Shown: positions 6,170 through 15,604 of the stretch, one piece after another | Numbering within the stretch: position 1 is the first letter of the stretch | How the letters are laid out: every line of letters begins with the position of its first letter | NCBI GenBank assembly: GCA_037130535.1 | Contig: JBAXSU010000015.1 | Span: forward strand, 1 to 30,085 | Origin: VFMC01 sp037130535 | GTDB taxonomy: Bacteria > Actinomycetota > Acidimicrobiia > Acidimicrobiales > Ilumatobacteraceae | Direction of reading: 5' to 3' | DNA length: 30,085 nucleotides | Notes under the pieces: model-generated | What the model was told of the DNA's origin: nothing | Database searches by the model: none | Seen by the model: the letters and a program-made list of their open reading frames with translations, nothing else | Translations under genes and position numbers: made by a program

Positions 6170-7447
6170 GTGGCGAAATTCGGCGATTCGGGGGAGCTGC
6201 TGAAGTGCAGTTTCTGCGGCAAGAGCCAAAAGCAGGTCAAGAAGCTCATCGCCGGCCCTGGGGTCTACATCTGCGACGAGTGCATCGACCTCTGCAACGA
6301 GATCATCGAAGAAGAGCTCACCGAAGGCAGTGAGCTGCGCTTCGACGACCTGCCCACGCCGGTCGAGATCCGTCGGTTCCTCGACGAATACGTCGTGGGC
6401 CAAGACGACGCCAAGAAGATCCTCTCGGTGGCGGTGTACAACCACTACCGCCGTATCCAGTACCAGCAGACCGCCGCGGTCGGCCGGCGCGACGAGGTCG
6501 AACTCACCAAGAGCAACATCTTGCTGCTCGGCCCGACCGGCTGCGGCAAGACCCACCTCGCCCAAACCTTGGCGCGCATGCTGAACGTGCCGTTCGCCGT
6601 GGCCGACGCCACCGCTCTCACCGAAGCCGGCTACGTGGGCGAAGACGTAGAGAACATCCTGCTGAAGCTCATCCAGGCCGCCGACTTCGACGTGAAGAAG
6701 GCCGAGACCGGCATCATCTACATCGACGAGATCGACAAGGTGGCACGCAAGAGCGAGAACCCGTCCATCACCCGCGACGTCAGCGGTGAGGGCGTGCAGC
6801 AGGCGCTGCTGAAGATCCTCGAGGGCACGCAGGCTTCGGTGCCGCCGCAGGGCGGCCGCAAGCACCCGCACCAAGAGTTCATCCAGATCGACACCACCAA
6901 CATCTTGTTCATCTGCGGTGGCGCATTCGCCGGTCTCGAGTCCATCATCGAGAGCCGCGTCGGGTACAAGGGTGTCGGCTTCCACGGCACCGTGCGCTCG
7001 AAGGCCGACAAAGACCCCGGCGAACTGTTCGCCCAGGTGCTGCCCGAAGACCTCCTCAAGTTCGGCATGATTCCCGAGTTCATCGGCCGCCTGCCGATGA
7101 TCGGCGCAGTGCGCAGCCTCGACCGCGAGGCGCTCATCAAGATCCTGGTCGAGCCGAAGAACTCGCTGATGAAGCAGTACCAGAAGGTGTTCGAGTTCGA
7201 AGACATCGAACTCGAGTTCACCACCGAGGCACTCGAGGCAGTCGCCGACCAGGCACTGCTGCGCTCGACGGGCGCGCGCGGGCTGCGGGCAATCCTCGAA
7301 GAGGTATTGCTCAACACGATGTACGAACTGCCGGGCCGCACCGATGTGGGTCGCGTCATCATCGACGCCGACACCGTGCGCACCAAGGTGAACCCCACCC
7401 TGGTGCCTCGCGAGCCACCGCGCCGTCAGCGCCGCGCCGCCTCCTGA
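6170..7447 (+). CDS. clpX: ATP-dependent Clp protease ATP-binding subunit ClpX
   Basis: This 425-residue AAA+ unfoldase recognises tagged substrates and threads them into ClpP. The N-terminal zinc-binding domain has C13, C16, C35 and C38 (CSFC, CDEC). Walker A is GPTGCGKT (121-128), the pore loop GYVG (154-157) and Walker B IIYIDEID (182-189). The GTG start at 6170 follows a GGAGGG Shine-Dalgarno at 6158-6163. The TGA shares its last A with the ATG of folC, so the two genes are coupled. The C-terminal tail is short, basic and proline-rich. Length and motifs are normal for the family. Confidence 0.97.
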   Translation: MAKFGDSGELLKCSFCGKSQKQVKKLIAGPGVYICDECIDLCNEIIEEELTEGSELRFDDLPTPVEIRRFLDEYVVGQDDAKKILSVAVYNHYRRIQYQQTAAVGRRDEVELTKSNILLLGPTGCGKTHLAQTLARMLNVPFAVADATALTEAGYVGEDVENILLKLIQAADFDVKKAETGIIYIDEIDKVARKSENPSITRDVSGEGVQQALLKILEGTQASVPPQGGRKHPHQEFIQIDTTNILFICGGAFAGLESIIESRVGYKGVGFHGTVRSKADKDPGELFAQVLPEDLLKFGMIPEFIGRLPMIGAVRSLDREALIKILVEPKNSLMKQYQKVFEFEDIELEFTTEALEAVADQALLRSTGARGLRAILEEVLLNTMYELPGRTDVGRVIIDADTVRTKVNPTLVPREPPRRQRRAAS

Positions 7448-8742
7448 TGCGCTACGACGAGGCGCTGGCGTACCTCGACGAACACGCCAGTTACGACACG
7501 ACGGGCCGTATCGATTCGCCCACGATCGACCGTGTCACCCGGTTGATGCACGCGATGGGCGACCCACAGCACACGTATCCGGTCATTCACGTCACGGGCA
7601 CGAACGGCAAGGGTTCCACCACCCAGATGATCACCCGCCTGCTGATGGCGCACGGGCTCACCGTGGGCACCTACACCAGCCCTCACCTCGAGCGGTTGAA
7701 CGAGCGCATCGCCCGCAACTGCGAGCCGATCAGCGATGAGGAGTTCGGCGAGCAGATCGGCGCCATCGCCGAGATCGAACTGTTGGCGGGGGTGCGCCCG
7801 TCGTACTTCGAGGCGCTCACTGCCGCGGCGTTGCGATGGTTCTCCGATGTCGCCGTCGATGTCGCCGTGGTCGAGGTGGGCCTGCTCGGTCGCTGGGACG
7901 CCACCAACGTGTGCACGGCTCAGGTTGCCGTCGTCACCAACATCGGCATGGACCACATGGAGTTCGCCGGACCCACCAAGGCGCACATCGCCCGCGAGAA
8001 GGCGGGCATCATCAAGCCCACCAGTGCTGTGGTGATCGGCGAGACCGAACCCGAGCTGGTGTCGATCTTCACCGAGGCCGGCGGTGCCTCCTGTTTCGTG
8101 CGGGGCGACGACTTCGACGTACTCGAGAACCAACTCGCGCTCGGCGGCCGGATGGTCGATCTGCGCACACCCACAACCATCTACAGCGAGGTGTTCGTCC
8201 CGCTGCACGGCAGCCATCAGGCGTCGAACGCGGCGGTGGCGCTCACTGCAGTGGAAGCCTTCTTCGCTTCGCCCGTCGACGAGGAAGTGCTGCGCGAGGG
8301 CTTCGCCGATGTGGTGATGCCCGGTCGGTTCGAGGTGCTCGGCCACCAACCGCTCGTCATCATCGACGGGGCCCACAACCCGCCCGGTGCCGACACTGCC
8401 GCCCAGGTCTTCTTCGACGACTTCATCCCGGCAGGCATGCGCTACCTGGTGGTGGGCTGCCTGCGCGGACGCGACCCGGCCGAAATGCTGTCGGCGTTGC
8501 GGGCCGACGAGTTCGACGTCGTGCTCACGTGTACGGCCCCCTCGCCGCGAGGCGTACCGGCTGCCGAGCTCACTGCCGCGGCGCTGGCACTGGGTTGCGA
8601 CGAGGTGATCGAGTGCACGTCGGTCGAGCAGGCGTGCGAGCGGGCCGTGCGCCTGGCAGGTGGCGACGACGCCGTGCTGGTGACGGGCAGCCTGTACGTG
8701 GTGGGAGCCGCCCGTCCGGCACTGCGCATCCTGCTGCCGTAA
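7447..8742 (+). CDS. folC: Bifunctional folylpolyglutamate synthase / dihydrofolate synthase
   Basis: This 431-residue Mur-ligase-like enzyme adds glutamate to dihydropteroate and to folates using ATP. The P-loop HVTGTNGKGST spans residues 48-58, YTSPHLERLNERI follows at about 74-86, and the ligase motif DGAHNPPGAD lies in the C-terminal part. The start codon overlaps the clpX stop by 1 nt (TGATG). folC upstream of ndk and the mre genes is the usual actinobacterial arrangement. Whether both activities are present cannot be told from sequence alone. Confidence 0.95.
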   Translation: MRYDEALAYLDEHASYDTTGRIDSPTIDRVTRLMHAMGDPQHTYPVIHVTGTNGKGSTTQMITRLLMAHGLTVGTYTSPHLERLNERIARNCEPISDEEFGEQIGAIAEIELLAGVRPSYFEALTAAALRWFSDVAVDVAVVEVGLLGRWDATNVCTAQVAVVTNIGMDHMEFAGPTKAHIAREKAGIIKPTSAVVIGETEPELVSIFTEAGGASCFVRGDDFDVLENQLALGGRMVDLRTPTTIYSEVFVPLHGSHQASNAAVALTAVEAFFASPVDEEVLREGFADVVMPGRFEVLGHQPLVIIDGAHNPPGADTAAQVFFDDFIPAGMRYLVVGCLRGRDPAEMLSALRADEFDVVLTCTAPSPRGVPAAELTAAALALGCDEVIECTSVEQACERAVRLAGGDDAVLVTGSLYVVGAARPALRILLP

Positions 8743-8758
8743 CCGAGTAGGTGCTCGA

Positions 8759-8764
8759 TAGCCT
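8759..8764 (+). promoter_or_regulatory. -10-like hexamer of ndk
   Basis: TAGCCT lies 8 nt before the ATG of ndk, with no Shine-Dalgarno in the gap. This suggests ndk can be transcribed as a leaderless mRNA in addition to read-through from folC. Confidence 0.45.
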
Positions 8765-8772
8765 CTGGCACC

Positions 8773-9183
8773 ATGTCTGATCGCACACTCGTCCTGCTCA
8801 AGCCCGATGCCATCGAACGTGGTCTCGTCGGCGAGATCCTCGGTCGGTTCGAGTCCAAGAACCTGAAGATCGTCGCCCTCGACCTGCGCTCGCTCGACGC
8901 CGACACGTTGGCCCGCCACTACGAAGAGCACGTCGGCAAGGGCTTTTACGCCGATCTGGTGCAGTTCATGAGCCGCGGCCCGGTGGTGGCGCTGGCACTC
9001 GAGGGCCCCGAGAACACGTGGGAAGTGGTGCGCACCATGATGGGCGCCACCAACCCGCGTAACGCTGCCCCCGGCACCATCCGTGGCGACCTCGGCATCT
9101 TGTTCACCGAGAACCTCGTCCACGGCAGCGACTCGCTGGCCTCAGCCGAGCGCGAACTGGGCATCTTCTTCCCGAACCTGTAA
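8773..9183 (+). CDS. ndk: Nucleoside diphosphate kinase
   Basis: This 136-residue enzyme equilibrates NTP and dNTP pools by a ping-pong mechanism through a phospho-histidine. The catalytic residue is H117 in NLVHGSDS (114-121). K10 in LLKPDA and the RTMMGATNP segment (about 87-95) form the nucleotide site. Length is typical. The gene lies 30 nt after folC and 56 nt before mreB, all co-oriented. The ATG at 8773 has no Shine-Dalgarno but a -10-like element 8 nt upstream. Confidence 0.97.
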   Translation: MSDRTLVLLKPDAIERGLVGEILGRFESKNLKIVALDLRSLDADTLARHYEEHVGKGFYADLVQFMSRGPVVALALEGPENTWEVVRTMMGATNPRNAAPGTIRGDLGILFTENLVHGSDSLASAERELGIFFPNL

Positions 9184-9199
9184 CAAACGGCGCCCGGGG

Positions 9200-9232
9200 T
9201 ACACTCACCCGTCACGTTTCGAGCAAGGAGGT
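9200..9232 (+). promoter_or_regulatory. mreB promoter -10 and strong Shine-Dalgarno
   Basis: TACACT (9200-9205) resembles a -10. AAGGAGGT (9225-9232) is a near-perfect Shine-Dalgarno 7 nt before the mreB ATG. This leadered arrangement contrasts with the many leaderless-looking starts in the window and marks the likely head of the rod-shape operon. Confidence 0.55.
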
Positions 9233-9239
9233 CGACGAT

Positions 9240-10274
<1,035 letters not shown>

Positions 10275-10287
10275 TCGGCGGTAACGA

Positions 10288-11349
10288 GTGGCCGTCTACT
10301 CGATGGGCCGGCGGCGGGCGATCGTCCTGCTCGTGCTCACCTCCATCTTGCTGATCACCCTCGATGTCCGCGGCAGTGCCATGATCGACCGAGCGCGCAG
10401 CCTGTTCGCGTTGCTGGTCGAACCCTTCGACACTGCGGCCCGCACGATCACCCGGCCGGTGCTCACCGCCTGGCACGGCGTCGTCGACTACCGCGACGTG
10501 CAGCGCGAGAACGAGAGGCTGCGCGCCGAGATCGACAACCAGCGCGGTGCCATCATCGAGGCGCGGGCGGCCGTCCTCGAGTACCAGGAACTGCTGGTGT
10601 TGAACCGTCTGATGGGTTCGAGCAACTTCCCGAGCGTCACGGTGCAGGTGCAAGGCGATGCGCCGGGCAACTTCCAGAACACGATCGAGATCAACAAGGG
10701 CAGCGTCGACGGCATCGCCGTCGGTATGCCGGTGGTGAGCGGTGCGGGTCTGGTGGGCAAGGTCACCCAGGTGTTCCCCAACTCGGCCATCGTGCTGCTG
10801 GTGGTCGACCCCGGTTTCAGCATCGGGGCGAAGGTCCTCACGCCGCTCGGCCCGGTACCCGTGCCCAGCACCACGCTGCCGCTGCGGGCCACCGAGCAGG
10901 AGGTCACCACCTCCACGACCACCACCACACTGCCGCCGTCGGCCACCACCACTACCACCATGCCGTCGCCGCGCGATCCGCTGGCCCCCGTGCAGGTGAG
11001 TACCACTTCCACGTTGCCCGCCTCTGTCACCGCCACGACGCTCGTGCCCATCGAGGTACTCCGCGAGACCGGTCTGGTGTTCGGGCAGGGAGCCAAGCGC
11101 CCGATGGTGCTGCGGTTCATCGACGACTCCGCCACCACGGGGCGCATCGCCGTGGGTTCCACCGTCGAGACCGCCGGTGGCTTGCGTTCGAACGCGCCCC
11201 CTGGCATCCCCATCGGCACCGTCTCGGCGGTCACGCAGCAGACCGGCTCGCGGGTGCCCGTCATCGAGGTCGAGATCTCCGCAGGCGACCTGTCGAAGCT
11301 GAACTTCCTGCGCGTGCTGCTGTACGTGCCCAACACCACCGGGAACTGA
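10288..11349 (+). CDS. mreC: Rod-shape-determining protein MreC with Thr/Pro-rich insertion
   Basis: This 353-residue periplasmic/extracytoplasmic scaffold links MreB-MreD to the PBP2-RodA synthase. A single membrane segment spans about 9-26, then a coiled coil (about 70-100, RENERLRAEID) and two beta-barrel halves. Between the halves, residues about 190-252 are a low-complexity Thr/Pro/Ser linker with runs of threonine. This is an insertion relative to compact MreC proteins and may be a glycosylated or flexible surface loop. The GTG start at 10288 lies 13 nt after the mreB stop. No strong Shine-Dalgarno is seen. Confidence 0.93.
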   Translation: MAVYSMGRRRAIVLLVLTSILLITLDVRGSAMIDRARSLFALLVEPFDTAARTITRPVLTAWHGVVDYRDVQRENERLRAEIDNQRGAIIEARAAVLEYQELLVLNRLMGSSNFPSVTVQVQGDAPGNFQNTIEINKGSVDGIAVGMPVVSGAGLVGKVTQVFPNSAIVLLVVDPGFSIGAKVLTPLGPVPVPSTTLPLRATEQEVTTSTTTTTLPPSATTTTTMPSPRDPLAPVQVSTTSTLPASVTATTLVPIEVLRETGLVFGQGAKRPMVLRFIDDSATTGRIAVGSTVETAGGLRSNAPPGIPIGTVSAVTQQTGSRVPVIEVEISAGDLSKLNFLRVLLYVPNTTGN

Positions 11350-11355
11350 ACGCGC

Positions 11356-11880
11356 GTGCGATCGTTCCTCACCGGGCCGCTCATCAGGCTGTTCCCCGTC
11401 GGCTTGGTGGTGCTGGCCATCCAGCGCACCGTGCTCACCGAGGTCACCCCGTTCGGCGTGGTGTTGCCGCTGGTGCTGGCGCTGTCGGCGTCGGCCGGTG
11501 CTGGCGCCGGCTCCGAGCGCGGCGCCCTGGCCGGGTTCACGTTCGGCCTGATGTACGACCTGGCCACCGGCTCGCCCCTGGGGTTGACCGGCCTGGTGTT
11601 CGGCCTGTCCGGTTTCATCGCCGGCTACGTGCTCACCCTCACCCCCACGCCGCAGTGGTGGCTGGCGGCCATCTTCGCTGCCATCGGGACTGCCGTGGGC
11701 GAGTTCGTGCAGCCGATCGCCCGACTGATCATCGGTCAGGAGGGTTGGTTCAACGACCGGCTGTTCGTCATCGTTCCGGTGGCAGCGGTGTTCGCCCTCG
11801 TCGCCAGTCCGGTGCTGGTTCCAGTCGGGCGATGGTGCATGCGGGTGAAGACTCCACGGTGGAAGGTGATGAGCGAGTGA
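11356..11880 (+). CDS. mreD: Rod-shape-determining protein MreD
   Basis: This 174-residue integral membrane protein has about five hydrophobic segments, at about 9-22, 30-48, 53-67, 70-84 and 95-110, with another near 130-155. Its identity rests on size, topology and position between mreC and mrdA; MreD sequences are weakly conserved. It bridges MreC and the elongasome enzymes. The GTG start at 11356 is 6 nt after the mreC stop, giving tight operon coupling. A short basic C-terminus follows the last segment. Confidence 0.88.
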   Translation: MRSFLTGPLIRLFPVGLVVLAIQRTVLTEVTPFGVVLPLVLALSASAGAGAGSERGALAGFTFGLMYDLATGSPLGLTGLVFGLSGFIAGYVLTLTPTPQWWLAAIFAAIGTAVGEFVQPIARLIIGQEGWFNDRLFVIVPVAAVFALVASPVLVPVGRWCMRVKTPRWKVMSE

Positions 11881-11925
11881 CGGTCGCGCCCCCACTTCAT
11901 CGCCCCGATCGGCAAGACTGTCGCC

Positions 11926-14166
11926 ATGGCCGGTGACCGTCGAAGCGCCCGTCTCGGCGTGCTGGCTCTCGTGGCGGTGCTGCTGGTTGGCGCCATCAGC
12001 ACTCGGCTGTGGTTCCTGCAGACCGTGCAGGCCGACACCTACCAGGCCAAGGTCGACTCGGCGAAGACCCGCGAGGTGTACATCGCTCCCGAACGCGGCC
12101 GCATCTTCGACTCCGACGGGCGCGTGCTCGCCGACAACCAGCGGGTGCTGGTGGTCACCATCGACTGGGACGTCATCCGCAACCGGCCCAAGACCCGGGC
12201 GGCTCTGTTCGATCGTCTGTCGGGCCCGCTCGGCGTCCCCGTCGACGAACTCGAGCGGCGCTACAAGGTGGGCGAGAAGTTGTACGACCCGCTGCTGCCC
12301 ATGCCCATCGCCGAAGACGTCGACGAAGAGCGGGTGCAGGTGCTGTTCGAACGCAGCGAGGACTTCCCCGGTATCGGGGTGACCGAGCAGTGGCGGCGCG
12401 TCTACCCCTATGCGCCGCTCGCCAGCCACGTGGTGGGCTACATGGGTGCGCTCACCAAGGAGAACATCGACCAGTACCTGGCGATGGGCTACAACCGCAA
12501 CGAGCGCGTCGGGCAGTTCGGTGTGGAGGCCAGCATGGAGCCGGTGCTGCACGGCACCTGGGGCAAGCAGGTGTGGGAGATCGACGCCGCGGGCAACACG
12601 GTGCGCCTGCTCGATGAACTGCAGCCCGTCGCCGGCAACGACGTGCAGTTGAGCATCGACCTCGATGTGCAGCAGTACGCCGAGCAGGCACTCGAGACCA
12701 AGTTGCGCCAACGCCGCGACCTGCCCACCGACAAAGAGGAGTGCAACTGCGCCGACCTCGCCGCGCACAACCCCATCGACCCCAAGGGCGACGGGCTCGA
12801 GCGGGTGTACTCGAGTTCGAAGGAGTTCGGCAACCAGGAGTGGATCCAGTACAAGGCGCCTGCCGGCTCGGTGGTGGTGATGGACCACTCGAACGGTCAG
12901 GTCATCGCCATGGCGAGCTATCCCACCTTCGACAACCGCTGGTTCAACGCCGGCATCAGCAAGCAGAAGTTCGATCAGCTCTTTCCGCAGACCGACGATC
13001 CCGACCTGTCCATCCTCGTGAACCGCGCCGTCCAGGGTCGCTACAACATCGGTTCCACCATCAAGCCGTTCATGGCCTTCTCGGCGATGCACAGCGGGCT
13101 CATCGGGCCGAAGGAAGAGTTCCTCGACCAGGGCATCTACAAGCTCACCTCGATCGACGACGACACCTGCCGCAGCGGTGTGCGGTGCGAGTTCAAGAAC
13201 GCCATCGATCCGTACGGCAAACCCAGTCAGTACGGCCCGGTCACCGTGGAGGAAGCCCTCGCGGTCAGCTCCGACGCGTACTTCTACCGGCTGGGCGAGC
13301 TGTTCTACACACTCGAGGGTCGCCGTGATGAGTTGAAGAGCGACCTCGAGGAGTTCGGATTCGGCGCCGACACCGGCATCGAACTGCCCTACGAATGGGA
13401 CGGCCGCATCCCCGACGACGCCGTGAAGAAAGAGCTCGTCGACAAAGGCGTGCTCGCCAAGGGCGAAGCCGACTTCCTGGTGACGGGCGACCTGGTGCAG
13501 GTGGCCATCGGACAGGGTCTGTTCGCCGCCACACCGCTCCAGTTGGCCACGGCCTACGCCACCATCGCCAACCGCGGCTTTCTGATGGTGCCGCACGTGG
13601 TGAAGGCCATCTACGCCCCGCTCACCCCCGACCGGGCCCCGGCGATGGCCGACCTGGAGGCTGGCACCGTCGTGCAGCGCTTCGACAGACCCGAGATCCG
13701 GCTGCAGCTCGACATGCCCAACGAGTACCGCGATCCCATCATTGCCGGGCTGACACGAGTCATCACTGGGCCCGGCGTCGAGTACCCGAAGGGTCGCTAT
13801 CGCGCCACCACTGGCGAGCGCCTCTTCAAGGACTACCCGAAGGATGGCATCATCGTTGCCGGCAAGACCGGCACGGCGCAGGGTGCGGGCCAGTTCCCGT
13901 GGAACGACTCGTCGGTGTTCGGAGCGTTCAGTCTCGACGACAATCGGCCGTACACGGCTGTGGCCTACCTGGAAAAGAGCGGGTACGGGTCGAAGGCCGC
14001 GGCCCCCGTGGTGAAGTGCATTCTCACCCTGCTCAGCGCCAGAGCCGTCTCCGATCCTGTGCTGCCCAGCGATCCGCTCGACCTCAACTCACCCTACGCC
14101 GCACAGCCCGAGCAGTTGGCCGATCAGTCGTGCCTGGGCGGGTACGACGGCTCCATCCGCGAGTAG
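11926..14166 (+). CDS. mrdA: Penicillin-binding protein 2 (class B transpeptidase of the elongasome)
   Basis: This 746-residue protein cross-links peptidoglycan during lateral growth with RodA. An N-terminal membrane anchor (about 9-31) precedes the dimerisation domain, which contains the ERGRIFDSDG motif (56-65). The transpeptidase domain has the active-site S377-T-I-K380, the second motif S448-S-D450 (SxD instead of SxN, as in other PBP2 proteins) and K647-T-G649. Residues about 260-312 form an insertion with a Cys-x-Cys pair (C273, C275) just before the conserved AGSVVVMDHSNGQVIAMASYP-like strand. Two more cysteines (C415, C421) lie further on; disulfides are possible outside the cell. A -10-like AAGACT sits 6 nt before the ATG, so an internal leaderless promoter is possible in the 45-nt gap after mreD. 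Confidence 0.96.
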   Translation: MAGDRRSARLGVLALVAVLLVGAISTRLWFLQTVQADTYQAKVDSAKTREVYIAPERGRIFDSDGRVLADNQRVLVVTIDWDVIRNRPKTRAALFDRLSGPLGVPVDELERRYKVGEKLYDPLLPMPIAEDVDEERVQVLFERSEDFPGIGVTEQWRRVYPYAPLASHVVGYMGALTKENIDQYLAMGYNRNERVGQFGVEASMEPVLHGTWGKQVWEIDAAGNTVRLLDELQPVAGNDVQLSIDLDVQQYAEQALETKLRQRRDLPTDKEECNCADLAAHNPIDPKGDGLERVYSSSKEFGNQEWIQYKAPAGSVVVMDHSNGQVIAMASYPTFDNRWFNAGISKQKFDQLFPQTDDPDLSILVNRAVQGRYNIGSTIKPFMAFSAMHSGLIGPKEEFLDQGIYKLTSIDDDTCRSGVRCEFKNAIDPYGKPSQYGPVTVEEALAVSSDAYFYRLGELFYTLEGRRDELKSDLEEFGFGADTGIELPYEWDGRIPDDAVKKELVDKGVLAKGEADFLVTGDLVQVAIGQGLFAATPLQLATAYATIANRGFLMVPHVVKAIYAPLTPDRAPAMADLEAGTVVQRFDRPEIRLQLDMPNEYRDPIIAGLTRVITGPGVEYPKGRYRATTGERLFKDYPKDGIIVAGKTGTAQGAGQFPWNDSSVFGAFSLDDNRPYTAVAYLEKSGYGSKAAAPVVKCILTLLSARAVSDPVLPSDPLDLNSPYAAQPEQLADQSCLGGYDGSIRE

Positions 14167-14172
14167 CCGACC

Positions 14173-15336
14173 ATGGCCATCACGCTGCGCCCGCGCAAGC
14201 CCGACTCGGGCCTCGGCAACATCCGATCGAGTCCCAGCGATCCCAGCCGCAACATCGACTGGGTGCTGATGGGCGTGCAGATGTGTCTCGCCGTGGCGGG
14301 CTGTTTCGTCATCTACTCGGCATCGCGAACCAAGCAACTCGATCCGTTCCAGTACGCCACCCGGCAGGTGGTGTTCCTCATCGTTGCGATCATCGCCATG
14401 GTGGTGGTGATGGCGGTCGACTACGAGTCGCTGCGCGAGCGCGCCCGGTTCTTCTACGGCGTCACCATCATGCTGCTCGTGCTGGTCATCATCGCCGGCA
14501 CGGTCAGCGGTGGTGCGCGCCTCAGTTTCGACCTCGGCCCGCTGAAACTGCAGCCCGCCGAGTTGGCGAAGGCCACGGTCACCCTCCTGCTGGCCGCCTA
14601 TCTGGCCGAGGACCGCAGCGATGAGGTCTCGTACCCGCGGTTCCTCGGCGGTCTCGTCATCGTGGGTGTACCGGTCGCCCTCATCATCCTGCAGCCCGAC
14701 CTCGGTTCGGCCTCGGTGCTGGTGGCGATGGCTATGGGCATGCTGCTCATCGCCGGGGCGAAAGCGAAGTACATCGCCCTCATCACGGCCATGTCGGTGG
14801 CCACAGTTGGTGCGGCGCTGGCCAGTGGCATCATCAGCACGTACCAGATCGGCCGTATCCGGGTGTTCTTCAACCAGGACACCACCGACCCGGCGTTGCT
14901 CGACTACGTGTACCAGCCGCGAAACGCCATCCGGGCCATCGCCACGGGTGGGATGACGGGCAAGGGGTGGCTGAACGGGCCCATCACCAACGCCCCGAAC
15001 GACATCCCGGTGCAGTGGGCCGACTTCCCGTTCTCGGCGGTTGGCGAGCAGTTCGGGCTCATCGGCTGCGCGGTGGTGCTGGGCCTGTTCGCCATCGTGC
15101 TGTTGCGCATCTGGCGCATCGCCCACCTGTCGCGCGACGCGGTGGGCACCTATCTGTGCGCCGGGGTGTTCACGATGATCCTCTGGCAGGTGTTCCAGAA
15201 CGTGGCCATGACCGTGGGCCTGATGCCCGTCACCGGCCTGCCGCTGCCGTTCATCTCGTACGGCGGGTCCAGTCTGGTCACCTTCTTCGCACTGCTCGGC
15301 CTGGTGCAGAACGTGCACATGCGTCGGTACCGCTAG
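14173..15336 (+). CDS. rodA: RodA, SEDS-family peptidoglycan glycosyltransferase
   Basis: This 387-residue polytopic protein has about ten membrane segments and polymerises lipid II, working with PBP2 encoded just upstream. Family motifs visible are QPAELAK (about 118-124), the long extracellular loop with YQPRNAIRAIATGG (about 249-262) and the C-terminal signature GLPLPFISYGGSS (about 355-367). A soluble N-terminal tail of about 30 residues precedes the first segment. Position after mrdA favours RodA over FtsW or SpoVE. The ATG at 14173 is 6 nt after the mrdA stop. Confidence 0.95.
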   Translation: MAITLRPRKPDSGLGNIRSSPSDPSRNIDWVLMGVQMCLAVAGCFVIYSASRTKQLDPFQYATRQVVFLIVAIIAMVVVMAVDYESLRERARFFYGVTIMLLVLVIIAGTVSGGARLSFDLGPLKLQPAELAKATVTLLLAAYLAEDRSDEVSYPRFLGGLVIVGVPVALIILQPDLGSASVLVAMAMGMLLIAGAKAKYIALITAMSVATVGAALASGIISTYQIGRIRVFFNQDTTDPALLDYVYQPRNAIRAIATGGMTGKGWLNGPITNAPNDIPVQWADFPFSAVGEQFGLIGCAVVLGLFAIVLLRIWRIAHLSRDAVGTYLCAGVFTMILWQVFQNVAMTVGLMPVTGLPLPFISYGGSSLVTFFALLGLVQNVHMRRYR

Positions 15337-15604
15337 TACGTCTGGATCAGGGGTGAAACCGGTCGGCCGGGTGAACTACGGGTAGACTGACGGCGAAGGT
15401 CTCCCTCGTCACGTCAGGTCAGCACCTTGCATTCCGAATCCGGGCCCTGTGCCTCCCCTCACCCAGCGCTCATGCTCATGACGCTCTTGGTGAGCCCCCT
15501 CCAACTGTTCACCATCGACGCCAGTGCGGACCGTGGCATCCCTGCCCGACCGCCGCGTCGTCGCGCCCCGCAGTTCTGCCGGCGCGCCAGAAGGGATCTG
15601 TTCC
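15337..15604 (+). promoter_or_regulatory. Promoter and long 5' leader of the RNase E/G gene
   Basis: This 268-nt gap carries a -10-like TAGACT at 15383-15388, predicting a transcript start near 15395 and a leader of about 210 nt before ATG 15605. No convincing -35 and no convincing protein-coding ORF was found; a frame open from GTG 15524 is in phase with the gene but the peptide does not look coding. AAGGGAT about 8 nt before the ATG serves as Shine-Dalgarno. By analogy with E. coli rne, whose leader is cut by its own product, the leader could mediate autoregulation (inference). Confidence 0.45.

Noticed and set aside
5447..9123. Long minus-strand frames opposite clpP, clpX, folC and ndk
   Set aside because: They are composition shadows of strongly conserved plus-strand genes.
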